DNA of 64,000 nt, from positions 1-64,000 of the forward strand of contig NZ_SZUU01000008.1 in assembly GCF_019583405.1 (NCBI RefSeq), written 5' to 3'. Origin of the DNA: Bacteroides fragilis. Its GTDB lineage: Bacteria > Bacteroidota > Bacteroidia > Bacteroidales > Bacteroidaceae. Of this stretch, positions 32,730 to 41,362 are shown piece by piece. The notes beneath the pieces were generated by a model. The model saw only the letters and a list, made by a program, of their open reading frames with translations, was not told where the DNA came from and did not search any database. Every line of letters starts with the position of its first letter. Positions within the stretch are counted from its first letter, which is position 1. The position numbers and the translations under genes are program-made.

Positions 32730-34790
32730 ATGATTACAACCCAGTTACTTCATCCTCAAAGCATTGTTGTGGTAGGGGCGTCGAACAATACACATAAGCC
32801 GGGCGGTGCTATCTTGAAGAATCTGATAAGCGGTGGTTATCAGGGAGAACTTCGGGCTGTCAACCCCAAAGAAACAGAAGTGCAGGGAGTGCCTTCTTTT
32901 GCCGATGCAAAGGAATTACCCGATACAGATCTTGCTATTCTTGCTATTCCTGCGGCTCTTTGTCCGGAGGTGGTGGAAACACTGGCCGGAGAGAAGCAAA
33001 CGCGGGCTTTCATAATTCTTTCGGCCGGATTTGGAGAAGAAACGCAGGAAGGCGCTTTATTGGAAGAGCGCATTCTTGAGACTGTTAATAAATACGGTGC
33101 TTCACTGATTGGTCCGAATTGTATCGGATTACTCAATACGTGGCATCACAGTGTGTTTACTCAGCCCATTCCGAACCTAAACCCCCAAGGAGTAGACCTG
33201 ATCTCCAGTTCCGGGGCTACCGCTGTTTTTATTTTGGAGTCCGCAGTAGCCAAAGGTCTTCAGTTCAATTCTGTTTGGTCAGTAGGAAATGCCAAACAAA
33301 TTGGAGTAGAGGATGTCCTGCAATACATGGATGAAACTTTCGATCCACAAAAAGACTCAAAAATTAAACTTATCTATATTGAAAGCATTAAGAATCCCGA
33401 CCGACTGTTATTCCATGCTTCTTCGTTAATTCGGAAAGGATGTAAAATCGCAGCTATTAAAGCAGGCAGTTCGGAAAGCGGTAGTCGTGCGGCATCTTCA
33501 CATACCGGAGCTATTGCCAGTTCCGATTCGGCAGTTGAGGCTTTGTTTCGTAAAGCCGGCATTGTGCGATGTTATTCACGCGGAGAGTTGACAACGGTTG
33601 GTTGTATTTTTACCTTGCCTGAATTGAAGGGACGGAATTTTGCTATTGTTACTCATGCCGGGGGCCCCGGTGTGATGTTGACTGATGCTCTGTCGAAAGG
33701 AGGCCTGAACGTTCCGAAATTGGAGGGGCTCCTTGCTGATGAGTTGAAGAGTAAGTTGTTTCCCGGTGCTTCCGTAGGCAATCCAATTGATATTCTGGCA
33801 ACGGGAACTCCTGAACATTTGGGGATCGCCATTGATTATTGTGAGGAAAAGTTTGAGAATATAGATGCAATTCTTGCTATATTCGGTACGCCGGGACTGG
33901 TGACAATGTTTGAGACCTATGAGGTGCTGCACCAGAAAATGCTGACTTGTAAGAAACCTCTTTTTCCGGTTCTTCCTTCAGTACGAACTGCCGGTGAGGA
34001 AGTAGCCTTTTTTTTGGAGAAAGGACATGTAAACTTTGCCGATGAGGTGATGTTGGGAACGGCTTTGTCGCGTATCATCAATGCTCCTAAACCTGCTGTG
34101 CCGGAGATTGAATTGTTTGGAGTAGATGTACCTCGCATTCGCCGGATTATTGATTCTATTCCGCAGAACGGTTATATTGAACCTCATTATGTTCAGGCCT
34201 TGCTTCATTCTGCCGGTATTCCGGTAGTTGAGGAGTTTGTGTCCGGCAATAAAGATGAAGTTCTTGCTTTTGCCCGACGTTGTGGCTTTCCGGTGGTAGC
34301 TAAGGTTGTGGGACCTGTACACAAGTCGGATGTAGGAGGGGTGGTACTTAATATAAAAAGTGAGCAACATTTGGCACTTGAGTTCGACCGTATGATGCAG
34401 ATATCTGAGGCGCGGGCCATCATGGTGCAACCTATGCTGAAAGGGACTGAGTTGTTTATCGGAGCTAAATACGAGGAGAAGTTCGGGCATGTAGTGCTTT
34501 GCGGTTTGGGTGGTATCTTTGTGGAAGTCTTGAAAGATGTCTCTTCCGGCTTGGCACCTTTGTCTTATGAGGAGGCCTATTCGATGATTCATTCGCTTCG
34601 GGCTTATAAGATTATCCAGGGAACTCGCGGACAGAAAGGGGTGAACGAAGATAAATTCGCGGAAATTATTGTACGTCTGTCCACGTTACTTCGCTTTGCT
34701 ACAGAAATAAAAGAAATGGATATGAACCCTCTGCTGGCCACTGATAAGGAGGTTATTGCCGTAGACGCCCGTATCCGGATAGAAAAATAA
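32730..34790 (+). CDS. Acyl-CoA synthetase (ADP-forming), fused alpha and beta subunits
   Basis: Makes ATP from an acyl-CoA (usually acetyl-CoA) plus ADP and phosphate, or the reverse; a soluble fermentation enzyme. The 686 residues comprise a CoA-binding Rossmann domain (8-125, VVVGASNNTHKPGGAILKNL), a succinyl-CoA-ligase-like part with the phospho-His258 in ASSHTGAIASSD, and a C-terminal ATP-grasp domain (about 460-686, FPVVAKVVGPVHKSDVGGVV, MDMNPLL). This order matches the single-chain ACD enzymes. It has its own promoter and is not in an operon with neighbours. The acyl substrate cannot be read from sequence. Confidence 0.92.
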   Translation: MITTQLLHPQSIVVVGASNNTHKPGGAILKNLISGGYQGELRAVNPKETEVQGVPSFADAKELPDTDLAILAIPAALCPEVVETLAGEKQTRAFIILSAGFGEETQEGALLEERILETVNKYGASLIGPNCIGLLNTWHHSVFTQPIPNLNPQGVDLISSSGATAVFILESAVAKGLQFNSVWSVGNAKQIGVEDVLQYMDETFDPQKDSKIKLIYIESIKNPDRLLFHASSLIRKGCKIAAIKAGSSESGSRAASSHTGAIASSDSAVEALFRKAGIVRCYSRGELTTVGCIFTLPELKGRNFAIVTHAGGPGVMLTDALSKGGLNVPKLEGLLADELKSKLFPGASVGNPIDILATGTPEHLGIAIDYCEEKFENIDAILAIFGTPGLVTMFETYEVLHQKMLTCKKPLFPVLPSVRTAGEEVAFFLEKGHVNFADEVMLGTALSRIINAPKPAVPEIELFGVDVPRIRRIIDSIPQNGYIEPHYVQALLHSAGIPVVEEFVSGNKDEVLAFARRCGFPVVAKVVGPVHKSDVGGVVLNIKSEQHLALEFDRMMQISEARAIMVQPMLKGTELFIGAKYEEKFGHVVLCGLGGIFVEVLKDVSSGLAPLSYEEAYSMIHSLRAYKIIQGTRGQKGVNEDKFAEIIVRLSTLLRFATEIKEMDMNPLLATDKEVIAVDARIRIEK

Positions 34791-34888
34791 ATGCTGTTTT
34801 CAGAATAAAAAAGAAGGAAAGCAGATGCAGTATTACACTTATTCCTGCGTTTACTAAAAAGAGATGGACTTAAACGCGAATTCTATAT

Positions 34889-35377
34889 ATGAAAAAGAAA
34901 AACGAACAATGGCTGCGATATAGTAATCGGGCACTTTCTGGACTACTTGTGTTGCTTGGATTTATGTCTTGTGACAATGGAGGAGGCGATACGCCCCTTG
35001 AATATGGTATGCCTTCTGCCAAGTATCGGGTGAAAGGTAAAGTTATCGATGCTGATACACAGGAACCTGTTCCGGGCATTGAGGTAGTCTCCGGAGCTGT
35101 ACATCAAGGTGACGGCAGAGCATGGCTGAGTTATCCGGATACGTTGATCACTGATGAGGATGGGGCTTTTGCCACTGAAAAGGTCGGATTTCCGTCTAAG
35201 AAATATCGTTTTATCGTCCGTGATGTGGATGGTGATTCCAATGGCAGTTACTCTAAAGATAGTGTAGATGTAGACGTTGCTGGGTTTACAGGCGGAAGCC
35301 ATTGGTATCGGGGAGAAACAGTTATAGAGAAAACAATTCGAATCAAGAAGGAAACGGTAAAAGACGATGAAAAATAA
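34889..35377 (+). CDS. Putative lipoprotein of an rSAM/lipoprotein system
   Basis: A 162-residue lipoprotein with basic N-region, hydrophobic stretch (LSGLLVLLGFMSC) and anchor near Cys28, followed by a Gly-rich linker and EYGMPSAKYRVKGKV. The body is one beta-sandwich resembling CarboxypepD-regulatory/CnaB domains (VIDADTQEPVPGIEVV ... DEDGAFATEKVG). Its pattern and its 11-bp overlap with a radical SAM gene fit the pair known as TIGR04134 (lipoprotein) and TIGR04133 (rSAM); the match is from memory. The lipoprotein is the probable substrate or partner of the enzyme, but neither activity nor modified residue is known. Confidence 0.83.
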   Translation: MKKKNEQWLRYSNRALSGLLVLLGFMSCDNGGGDTPLEYGMPSAKYRVKGKVIDADTQEPVPGIEVVSGAVHQGDGRAWLSYPDTLITDEDGAFATEKVGFPSKKYRFIVRDVDGDSNGSYSKDSVDVDVAGFTGGSHWYRGETVIEKTIRIKKETVKDDEK

Positions 35378-36452
35378 TCCGGGACGATTGTCACTTCGCA
35401 AACGCCTGGGATTGGAGATAGCCCTTAAAATGAGAAACAATCTCCGGGAATTGCATCCGTTGCGTCAACTTTTCTGGGAATGTACATTGCGGTGTAACTT
35501 GGCATGTAAACATTGTGGAAGTGATTGTCGGAAAATGTCGGAACAGAAGGATATGCCCGCAGAGGATTTTCTTCGGGTTATAGATTCGATTACACCGCAC
35601 GTCAATCCTAATGAGGTTAACATTATTATAACCGGAGGTGAACCGCTGATGCGGAATGACCTTGAGGAAGTGGGGTTAGCTCTTTATCGTAGGGGATATC
35701 CATGGGGAATTGTATCCAATGGACTATATTTAACCCGTGAACGGCTCGATAGCCTGATGGCTGCCGGGCTGCATGCTGTTACAATTAGTCTGGATGGCTT
35801 TGCAGAGGAACATAACTGGTTGCGTGGTAATCCGGATAGTTATGAAAAGGCGTTGGAGGCCATTAAGATGTTGGTGCACGAACCCGAACTGACCTGGGAT
35901 GTTGTTACCTGTGTCAATCGGAAGAATTACTCTCATTTGGGAGAGTTAAAAAGCTATTTGTATATTATAGGAGTGCGTAACTGGCGTATTTTTACTATTT
36001 TTCCGGTGGGGCGTGCGGCCAGTCATCCGGAATTTCAGTTGACAAATGAAGAATTTACCGGAGTTCTGGAATTTATCAAGCAGGTACGGAAGGAAGGGCG
36101 TGTCCATCTGAGCTATGGTTGTGAGGGCTTTCTTGGTAATTATGAGAGTGAAGTACGTGATCATTTCTATTCGTGTAATGCGGGTATCAGTGTGGCTTCT
36201 GTCTTAGCCGACGGCTCTATTTCAGCCTGTCCCAGCATACGCAGTAATTTTCATCAAGGCAATATTTATAAAGATAACTTTATGGAAGTATGGGAGAAGC
36301 GCTTTCAGGTGTTCCGTGATCGTGAGTGGGCGCGTAAGGGTGAATGTGCGGATTGTAGTTTCTTCCGTTATTGCGAAGGTAACGGTATGCATTTGCACAA
36401 TGACGAAGGGGAGCTCCTGTTTTGCCATCAGAAGAGAATCGTAAAACTTTAG
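35367..36452 (+). CDS. Radical SAM/SPASM enzyme of an rSAM/lipoprotein system
   Basis: A 361-residue cytoplasmic radical SAM protein. The 4Fe-4S cluster motif is Cys43-x3-Cys47-x2-Cys50 (CNLACKHC), with the SAM-binding GGEPLMR near residue 90. A SPASM-type C-terminal region carries further cysteines (GCEGF, YSCNAG, ISACPS, ECADCSFFRYC, LFCHQ) for auxiliary clusters, as in peptide- and protein-modifying members. The gene overlaps the lipoprotein gene by 11 bp, strongly suggesting coupled synthesis. A modification of the lipoprotein before export is the simplest idea; proof is lacking. Confidence 0.88.
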   Translation: MKNNPGRLSLRKRLGLEIALKMRNNLRELHPLRQLFWECTLRCNLACKHCGSDCRKMSEQKDMPAEDFLRVIDSITPHVNPNEVNIIITGGEPLMRNDLEEVGLALYRRGYPWGIVSNGLYLTRERLDSLMAAGLHAVTISLDGFAEEHNWLRGNPDSYEKALEAIKMLVHEPELTWDVVTCVNRKNYSHLGELKSYLYIIGVRNWRIFTIFPVGRAASHPEFQLTNEEFTGVLEFIKQVRKEGRVHLSYGCEGFLGNYESEVRDHFYSCNAGISVASVLADGSISACPSIRSNFHQGNIYKDNFMEVWEKRFQVFRDREWARKGECADCSFFRYCEGNGMHLHNDEGELLFCHQKRIVKL

Positions 36453-36621
36453 GAGATTATTTAGAACTATTTTTATAGATTGGGATAGTTAGGGACTGAT
36501 TCATGCTTTATTTAGAGGTTATTATAGTATTTTAGAAATATCCCTGACAAGATACTGCTTCGGGAAGAATAAGATTCTGTGTATCAAAAATTTATTATAG
36601 GATTTTAGAAAACTATTCGCA

Positions 36622-36682
36622 ATAACTTGGCAATAAGGGAAGGTACCGAAGGTTAATTCATCGGGCACTTCCCTTAAGTTAT
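36622..36682. terminator. Bidirectional hairpin between convergent genes
   Basis: TAAGGGAAG at 36634-36642 pairs with CTTCCCTTA at 36668-36676, and ATAACTT with AAGTTAT outside it. It lies between the radical SAM gene (+) and a propeller gene (-). T runs are weak on both sides. Confidence 0.5.
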
Positions 36683-36709
36683 CAATGGCTACTATTTACA
36701 ATCACTCTT

Positions 36710-37915
36710 TTACTTTCTCAATTTGGCGAATAATACGATATTATTGTCGTTTTCATTGAGAGACTTAATTAAGTCTTGTACCTTTTTCTTTCTGTCAGCT
36801 GCCAGTCCTTTCTTATTGACTTCTTTCTCAAGCATTTCTTTCAATGCCAGTGGTTCCATATTAGTGACATAATACCCATTACTGAATGAAGGGTAGATTG
36901 TAGAACTGGGAGTAGTAAGGAAGTCGTTGTAAAGACGTACATAATTACCACGCAAAGTTTTCTTGTTAACTATGTAATAAGCCGGTTTGGAACCGGAAAA
37001 TGTGTTCTCATCTACTTGTACTGGGAAAGATACATCGCCTATGAAATGATTGGGTATCTCATAATAACCGTGCCAAGGCAAATTATCATTTGATGGATAT
37101 TTTACAGTAAAACGTCCTTCCAGTGTGTTTTTTGCGGTATTATAGTGGTACAGAGTATCCACACTTGGTTTGGGCATGATTTTAAGTAGCATGACATCAT
37201 AAGCGGGGGTATTATTCCCCATCAATACTTCGTTGCTGAAATCCTGTGGCATAGAAAGACTGCCCGGTGCTACAAAGTTTTTACGCTTGCCCTTTAAATC
37301 TTGAGTCCATACTACCGCAGGCCAGTTGGGGAATGGCAAAACGGTGACTGTGACTTCCGATTTAGCAGTATCTACCCGGAATTTTCCTTTGGGAACTCGC
37401 AAACATAGGGGAATAGGGTCTAATGCATTGCCTTTTAAGTCAAATACCAATATCTTGTTGCTTTGCCAGGGTAAAATGTAGATGCGGTTATTTGCTTCGT
37501 CCAGTTGTTCGGCATATGTATTGAGGTATTCGTTTGGTCCCTGTCCATACGATCCGATAGTGGCAATAAACTTACCCGAACGATCGAATAGTTTGTAAGG
37601 GGTCTGTTTGTTATTGCTTACTAAAATATATTTCTCTCCGACGGTCGTCCGTACCCAGCCACCAATAAGCGCTTCATCCCGATTGTCGAGTTTTACAATT
37701 TGTAATTCTTCTGTCAACTGACTCAATGGGAAATTTACGGTATCTTTCAGTGCTTTTAAGTCGCAACTGATCAACGGGCCATTGGGAGTGTTTGTAAGTT
37801 TGGCAACTGTGGGTGATTTTGCGAGTGGATCGTTGTCCCCTGTTGCAAAAGCAAAAGTTGGCAATAAACAGCAGATTGCCAAACTGTGATAAATCATTCT
37901 GGTTTTCATAAGCAT
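36710..37915 (-). CDS. Exported six-bladed beta-propeller protein (fourth propeller)
   Basis: A 401-residue protein with a Sec signal (MKTRMIYHSLAICCLLPTFAFA, cleavage after about residue 24) but, unlike the other propellers here, no lipobox Cys at the cleavage site. Blade-like repeats include EELQIVKLDNRDEALIGGWVRTTVGEKYILV, KLFDRSGKFIATIGSYGQGPNEYL and KILVFDLKGNALDPI. Family: Bacteroidetes six-bladed propeller (DUF4934-like). A second ATG two codons later (37909) is also possible. It has a full promoter of its own. Function unknown. Confidence 0.8.
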   Translation of the reverse strand: MLMKTRMIYHSLAICCLLPTFAFATGDNDPLAKSPTVAKLTNTPNGPLISCDLKALKDTVNFPLSQLTEELQIVKLDNRDEALIGGWVRTTVGEKYILVSNNKQTPYKLFDRSGKFIATIGSYGQGPNEYLNTYAEQLDEANNRIYILPWQSNKILVFDLKGNALDPIPLCLRVPKGKFRVDTAKSEVTVTVLPFPNWPAVVWTQDLKGKRKNFVAPGSLSMPQDFSNEVLMGNNTPAYDVMLLKIMPKPSVDTLYHYNTAKNTLEGRFTVKYPSNDNLPWHGYYEIPNHFIGDVSFPVQVDENTFSGSKPAYYIVNKKTLRGNYVRLYNDFLTTPSSTIYPSFSNGYYVTNMEPLALKEMLEKEVNKKGLAADRKKKVQDLIKSLNENDNNIVLFAKLRK

Positions 37916-37953
37916 AAATAATTAGATGAATAATCAAACACGTTTTGTAATAG

Positions 37954-37985
37954 CAAAATTAGCTATTAGTGGGAGGGAGGACAAA
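37954..37985 (-). promoter_or_regulatory. Promoter of the fourth propeller gene
   Basis: On the minus strand TTTG (37982-37985), a 20-bp spacer, then TAATTTTG (37954-37961): a full Bacteroides promoter, 38 bp before the start. Confidence 0.8.
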
Positions 37986-38085
37986 AAAACAGGCGGACAA
38001 AAATAGATATCTGTATGTTGTTTAATTTGTTGTTTTTCAGTGTGTTAGTTGTGTGTCCCCCTTCTTGTCCGGCGGACAACTATTA

Positions 38086-39786
38086 TCAGAAACTTTGGAG
38101 AATGGCGTCTAAACTGAGAGTTTCATCAGAAACATGCATCTTTTCTGTTTTAATTCGGTACTTGCGTTTAGTGATGGCTGCTTTACTGACACAATAGATA
38201 TCCGATAGGTCTTGTATGTTCACATTGATCTTTACCAGGCAGCAAAAACAAATATCTTTCTCACTGAGTTGCGGATAATTTTCTCGCAGCCGGTCAACGA
38301 AATTATTAAATGCATCATTTACCGCTTGTTTTACTTCTCTCCATTCTGCATCATTTACAGTGATTTTCCGGCTGTTTGGACCATCCTCTGGAGAGTTTTC
38401 TGTATGGAGGGAAGGAAGCTTCTGGAAGAAAGAGATGTGACGGAATAGGGCTTCACGCATTTCACTTTCTTTATTACGCATGAAAATCTCTTTTTCGCGT
38501 AGCGCACTTAGTTCAGCTTCTTTATGCAATAATTCATTCTCGTGTTGCAATCGGCGAGCCTCTTCTTCTGCCTGTTCTGCCTGCAGTTTTCGCTCCGATA
38601 GCAATCTTTTCTTCTTTTCCTGATGATAGAAAAATGATATCAGTAGGGCTATGAATAATAGAATAAATGTGATTCCCATCATCCATAATTCTTTCTCTTG
38701 CTGAGTGAGACGTAGTTGATATAGTTCGTTCTGAAGCTTGGCTTCGTTGTATTTCCTGGTAGCCTCTTCTGTTTTAACGTTTAATGTAAGATTGTTATAT
38801 AGTATATCTTCATTTTTAGCCAAATAATATGCCTGCTCAGGATATTGCGTCGCATTTATTAACCGGAACAGGCGGGAGGTTGCTTCTGCCGCGATATATG
38901 GTGAGTTTGAGATAGCTGCTTGTTTATAATAGTATTGGGCCGAATCCAGTTGGTGCAAGGATTGGAATATTTGTCCGCGGATCAATTGATAGTAAGGTAC
39001 GTCATAACGATTACGACGATACGAGCGGAGCTCCAGCATGGATTCCAGTGCTTTGTTGAAATCTTGCTGCTGTAGATGATAATTCACAATATCTTCGGCT
39101 ATGGAATAGTTTAGATAACGGTATTCTTTTGAAGGGGCAAGCCATTCAAGCATCTTATAATATCCTTCTATTGCTTCGTCTGTCTTTCCCATTTTTTTTA
39201 ATATTTCCAATCGGCTCCGATGGTCGTAAAATAAAGATAGAGTATCATTAGATGGATTATTCAGTGTCAGTACGCTATTTGCCAGATCAAGAGCTTGCGA
39301 ATATTTTTTTAGATTAAAGTAGGCAAATTTTTGCATGTTGTAATAATACCTCTGTTGACTGTATGTCATATACTTTTTCTTGTTTTGAAGGGATGAAGCG
39401 ACATGTAAAACAGAATCCGGCTGGTGCTTGTAAAAGTAACTGTTAGCTTGTTCCAGTTGAGCCTGTAACCATTGGGCTGTATCTCCATATTGTAAAAAAA
39501 GTGGGATGCATACTTTAAGTAGAGAATCTTTGGGCTTTTGAGTTTTCCACAATGTGGCTTTGTATAATTGGAAGCAGTATTCAGCCCGCTGTTTATTGGT
39601 TAGATGGTTTGGTTCTTGTATTTGTTGAAGATAAAACAGCATACTGTCTGTAGAGACTTTTTCCATTTCTACAGACTTACTAAGCAAAGTTCGTGTAGAG
39701 TCTTTGCATCCGGTCATTCCATATGATAACAAGATAAGACAGAGTGTGATAAGGAGGTTTTCTTTCATTATAACTTTGCTCTTCAT
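38086..39786 (-). CDS. Membrane-bound TPR regulator with C-terminal helix-turn-helix
   Basis: A 566-residue protein. It starts with a lipoprotein-like signal (LLSYGMTGC). TPR-like helical repeats fill about 25-360, followed by one membrane helix (LWMMGITFILLFIALLISFF), a long coiled coil (about 390-450) and a C-terminal DNA-binding-like segment (LSEKDICFCCLVKINVNIQDLSDIYCVSKAAITKRKYRIK). This plan (periplasmic TPR sensor, membrane helix, cytoplasmic HTH) is common in Bacteroides. If the signal is cleaved and lipidated, topology would have to allow the HTH to reach the cytoplasm, so a signal anchor may apply instead. It starts 4 bp after comM; a Met at 39768 is an alternative start. Target unknown. 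Confidence 0.78.
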   Translation of the reverse strand: MKSKVIMKENLLITLCLILLSYGMTGCKDSTRTLLSKSVEMEKVSTDSMLFYLQQIQEPNHLTNKQRAEYCFQLYKATLWKTQKPKDSLLKVCIPLFLQYGDTAQWLQAQLEQANSYFYKHQPDSVLHVASSLQNKKKYMTYSQQRYYYNMQKFAYFNLKKYSQALDLANSVLTLNNPSNDTLSLFYDHRSRLEILKKMGKTDEAIEGYYKMLEWLAPSKEYRYLNYSIAEDIVNYHLQQQDFNKALESMLELRSYRRNRYDVPYYQLIRGQIFQSLHQLDSAQYYYKQAAISNSPYIAAEATSRLFRLINATQYPEQAYYLAKNEDILYNNLTLNVKTEEATRKYNEAKLQNELYQLRLTQQEKELWMMGITFILLFIALLISFFYHQEKKKRLLSERKLQAEQAEEEARRLQHENELLHKEAELSALREKEIFMRNKESEMREALFRHISFFQKLPSLHTENSPEDGPNSRKITVNDAEWREVKQAVNDAFNNFVDRLRENYPQLSEKDICFCCLVKINVNIQDLSDIYCVSKAAITKRKYRIKTEKMHVSDETLSLDAILQSF

Positions 39787-39790
39787 AACA

Positions 39791-41329
39791 TTATCCAGCC
39801 CAATTCTCTCGATCTAAGTTCCGGTAGCTGATGGCTTCTGCCAAATGCTCTGGTTTTATTTGTTCGCTTCCTTCCAGATCGGCTATCGTACGAGATACTT
39901 TCAAGATACGATCATAAGCGCGGGCTGAAAGATTGAGGCGTTCCATGGCATTTTTCAACAGTGACAAACCTTTTGTTTCAGGCTGTGCAAAAGCCGATAG
40001 TTGCTTGCTTGTCATTTGAGCATTGCAATAAGTTCCCGGATAACAAGCAAATCTTTCTTCCTGTATCTGTCGGGCCTTGATCACTCTTTGCCTGATGTCT
40101 GCACTAGATTCTCCTTGTCGTTGTTCTGAGATCTTTTCGAATGGTACAGGAACTATTTCAATTTGAATATCAATCCGGTCCAGCAGAGGGCCGGATATCT
40201 TATTCAGGTATTTTTGTACTTGCCCCGGATTACAGACACATGGTTTGGACGGATGATTGTAATAGCCACACGGACACGGATTCATAGACGCTACCAGCAT
40301 GAAACTGGCAGGGTAGTCAATGGTGCTTTTTACCCGGGAGATGGTGATGCAACGGTCTTCAAGAGGTTGGCGCAATACTTCGAGCACACTGCGGTTAAAC
40401 TCCGGTAGCTCGTCCAGAAAGAGGACTCCATTGTGTGCCAGGCTGATTTCTCCCGGTTGCGGAAAACTGCCTCCGCCTACCATGGCTACTTGTGAGATGG
40501 TGTGGTGCGGATTCCGAAAAGGACGTTGAGATATCAGAGAAGAGTTGCGCCCCAACTTGCCGGCTACCGAATGTATTTTGGTTGTTTCAAGGCTCTCACC
40601 TAAAGATAGAGGAGGCAAGATGGAAGGCAATCTTTTCGCCATCATTGATTTACCACTGCCAGGAGCTCCTACCATAATTAAATTGTGTCCTCCTGCTGCT
40701 GCTACTTCGAGTGCCCGCTTAACATTCTCTTGTCCTTTCACATCTGCAAAATCGTATTCAAAATCATTCTGAAATGCATAAAACTCTTCACGGGTATGGA
40801 CTATGGTTGGTGTCAGTTCACGTTTATCATTGATGAACTCAATAACTTCTTGTATATTATTTACTCCATATACCGACAGATTATTGACTACTGCTGCTTC
40901 CCTTGCATTTTGTGAAGGCACGATTAGCCCTTCAAATCCTTCTTCGCGTGCTTTGATGGCTATAGGTAAGGCCCCTTTAATGGGTTGAATAGTCCCATCA
41001 AGACTTAACTCACCCATCATCATGTAGCGTGCTAACTTCTGGCATGAGATCGTTTCGCTGGCAGCAAGCATGCCAATGGCCAGTGGAAGATCATAGGATG
41101 AACCCTCTTTGCGAATATCTGCCGGAGCCATATTAATAACGATATTACTGGTCGGTATTTTATAGCCAGTCACTTGTAAGGCAGACAGAATGCGTTGATG
41201 GCTCTCTTTAACAGCTGAATCAGGAAGACCTACCATGTAGAACATGCACCCTCGTGAACTGTTGACTTCTATTGTAATGAGGGTTGCTTCAATGCCTTGT
41301 ACAGCCGCTCCGAATACTTTTATTAGCAC
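39791..41329 (-). CDS. comM: ComM/YifB-family Mg-chelatase-like AAA+ ATPase
   Basis: A 512-residue AAA+ protein. The N-terminal ChlI-like domain (1-180) starts with KVFGAAVQGIEATLITIEVN; the ATPase core has Walker A GAPGSGKS at 221-228, Walker B (GVLFLDELPEF) and an NPCPCGYY zinc-ribbon-like loop. The C-terminal Mg_chelatase_C domain follows (LSARAYDRILKVSRTIADLEG). In naturally competent bacteria ComM is a branch-migration helicase for incoming DNA; in Bacteroides its role is less clear. It starts 33 bp after the TlpA-like gene and is followed after 4 bp by the TPR regulator, so the three may be co-transcribed. Confidence 0.92.
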   Translation of the reverse strand: MLIKVFGAAVQGIEATLITIEVNSSRGCMFYMVGLPDSAVKESHQRILSALQVTGYKIPTSNIVINMAPADIRKEGSSYDLPLAIGMLAASETISCQKLARYMMMGELSLDGTIQPIKGALPIAIKAREEGFEGLIVPSQNAREAAVVNNLSVYGVNNIQEVIEFINDKRELTPTIVHTREEFYAFQNDFEYDFADVKGQENVKRALEVAAAGGHNLIMVGAPGSGKSMMAKRLPSILPPLSLGESLETTKIHSVAGKLGRNSSLISQRPFRNPHHTISQVAMVGGGSFPQPGEISLAHNGVLFLDELPEFNRSVLEVLRQPLEDRCITISRVKSTIDYPASFMLVASMNPCPCGYYNHPSKPCVCNPGQVQKYLNKISGPLLDRIDIQIEIVPVPFEKISEQRQGESSADIRQRVIKARQIQEERFACYPGTYCNAQMTSKQLSAFAQPETKGLSLLKNAMERLNLSARAYDRILKVSRTIADLEGSEQIKPEHLAEAISYRNLDRENWAG

Positions 41330-41362
41330 GTATTTTCAATGATTTTAAGTTAGTAACCCGGT

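Noticed and set aside
35367..36452. Radical SAM gene as the anaerobic sulfatase-maturating enzyme
   Set aside because: It overlaps a dedicated lipoprotein gene and its start and cysteine layout fit the rSAM/lipoprotein family better; it is also 21 kb from the sulfatase.
36521..36611. Direct repeat ATTATAG-ATTTTAGAAA at 36521 and 36594
   Set aside because: Only two copies of a low-complexity AT-rich word; chance is likely.
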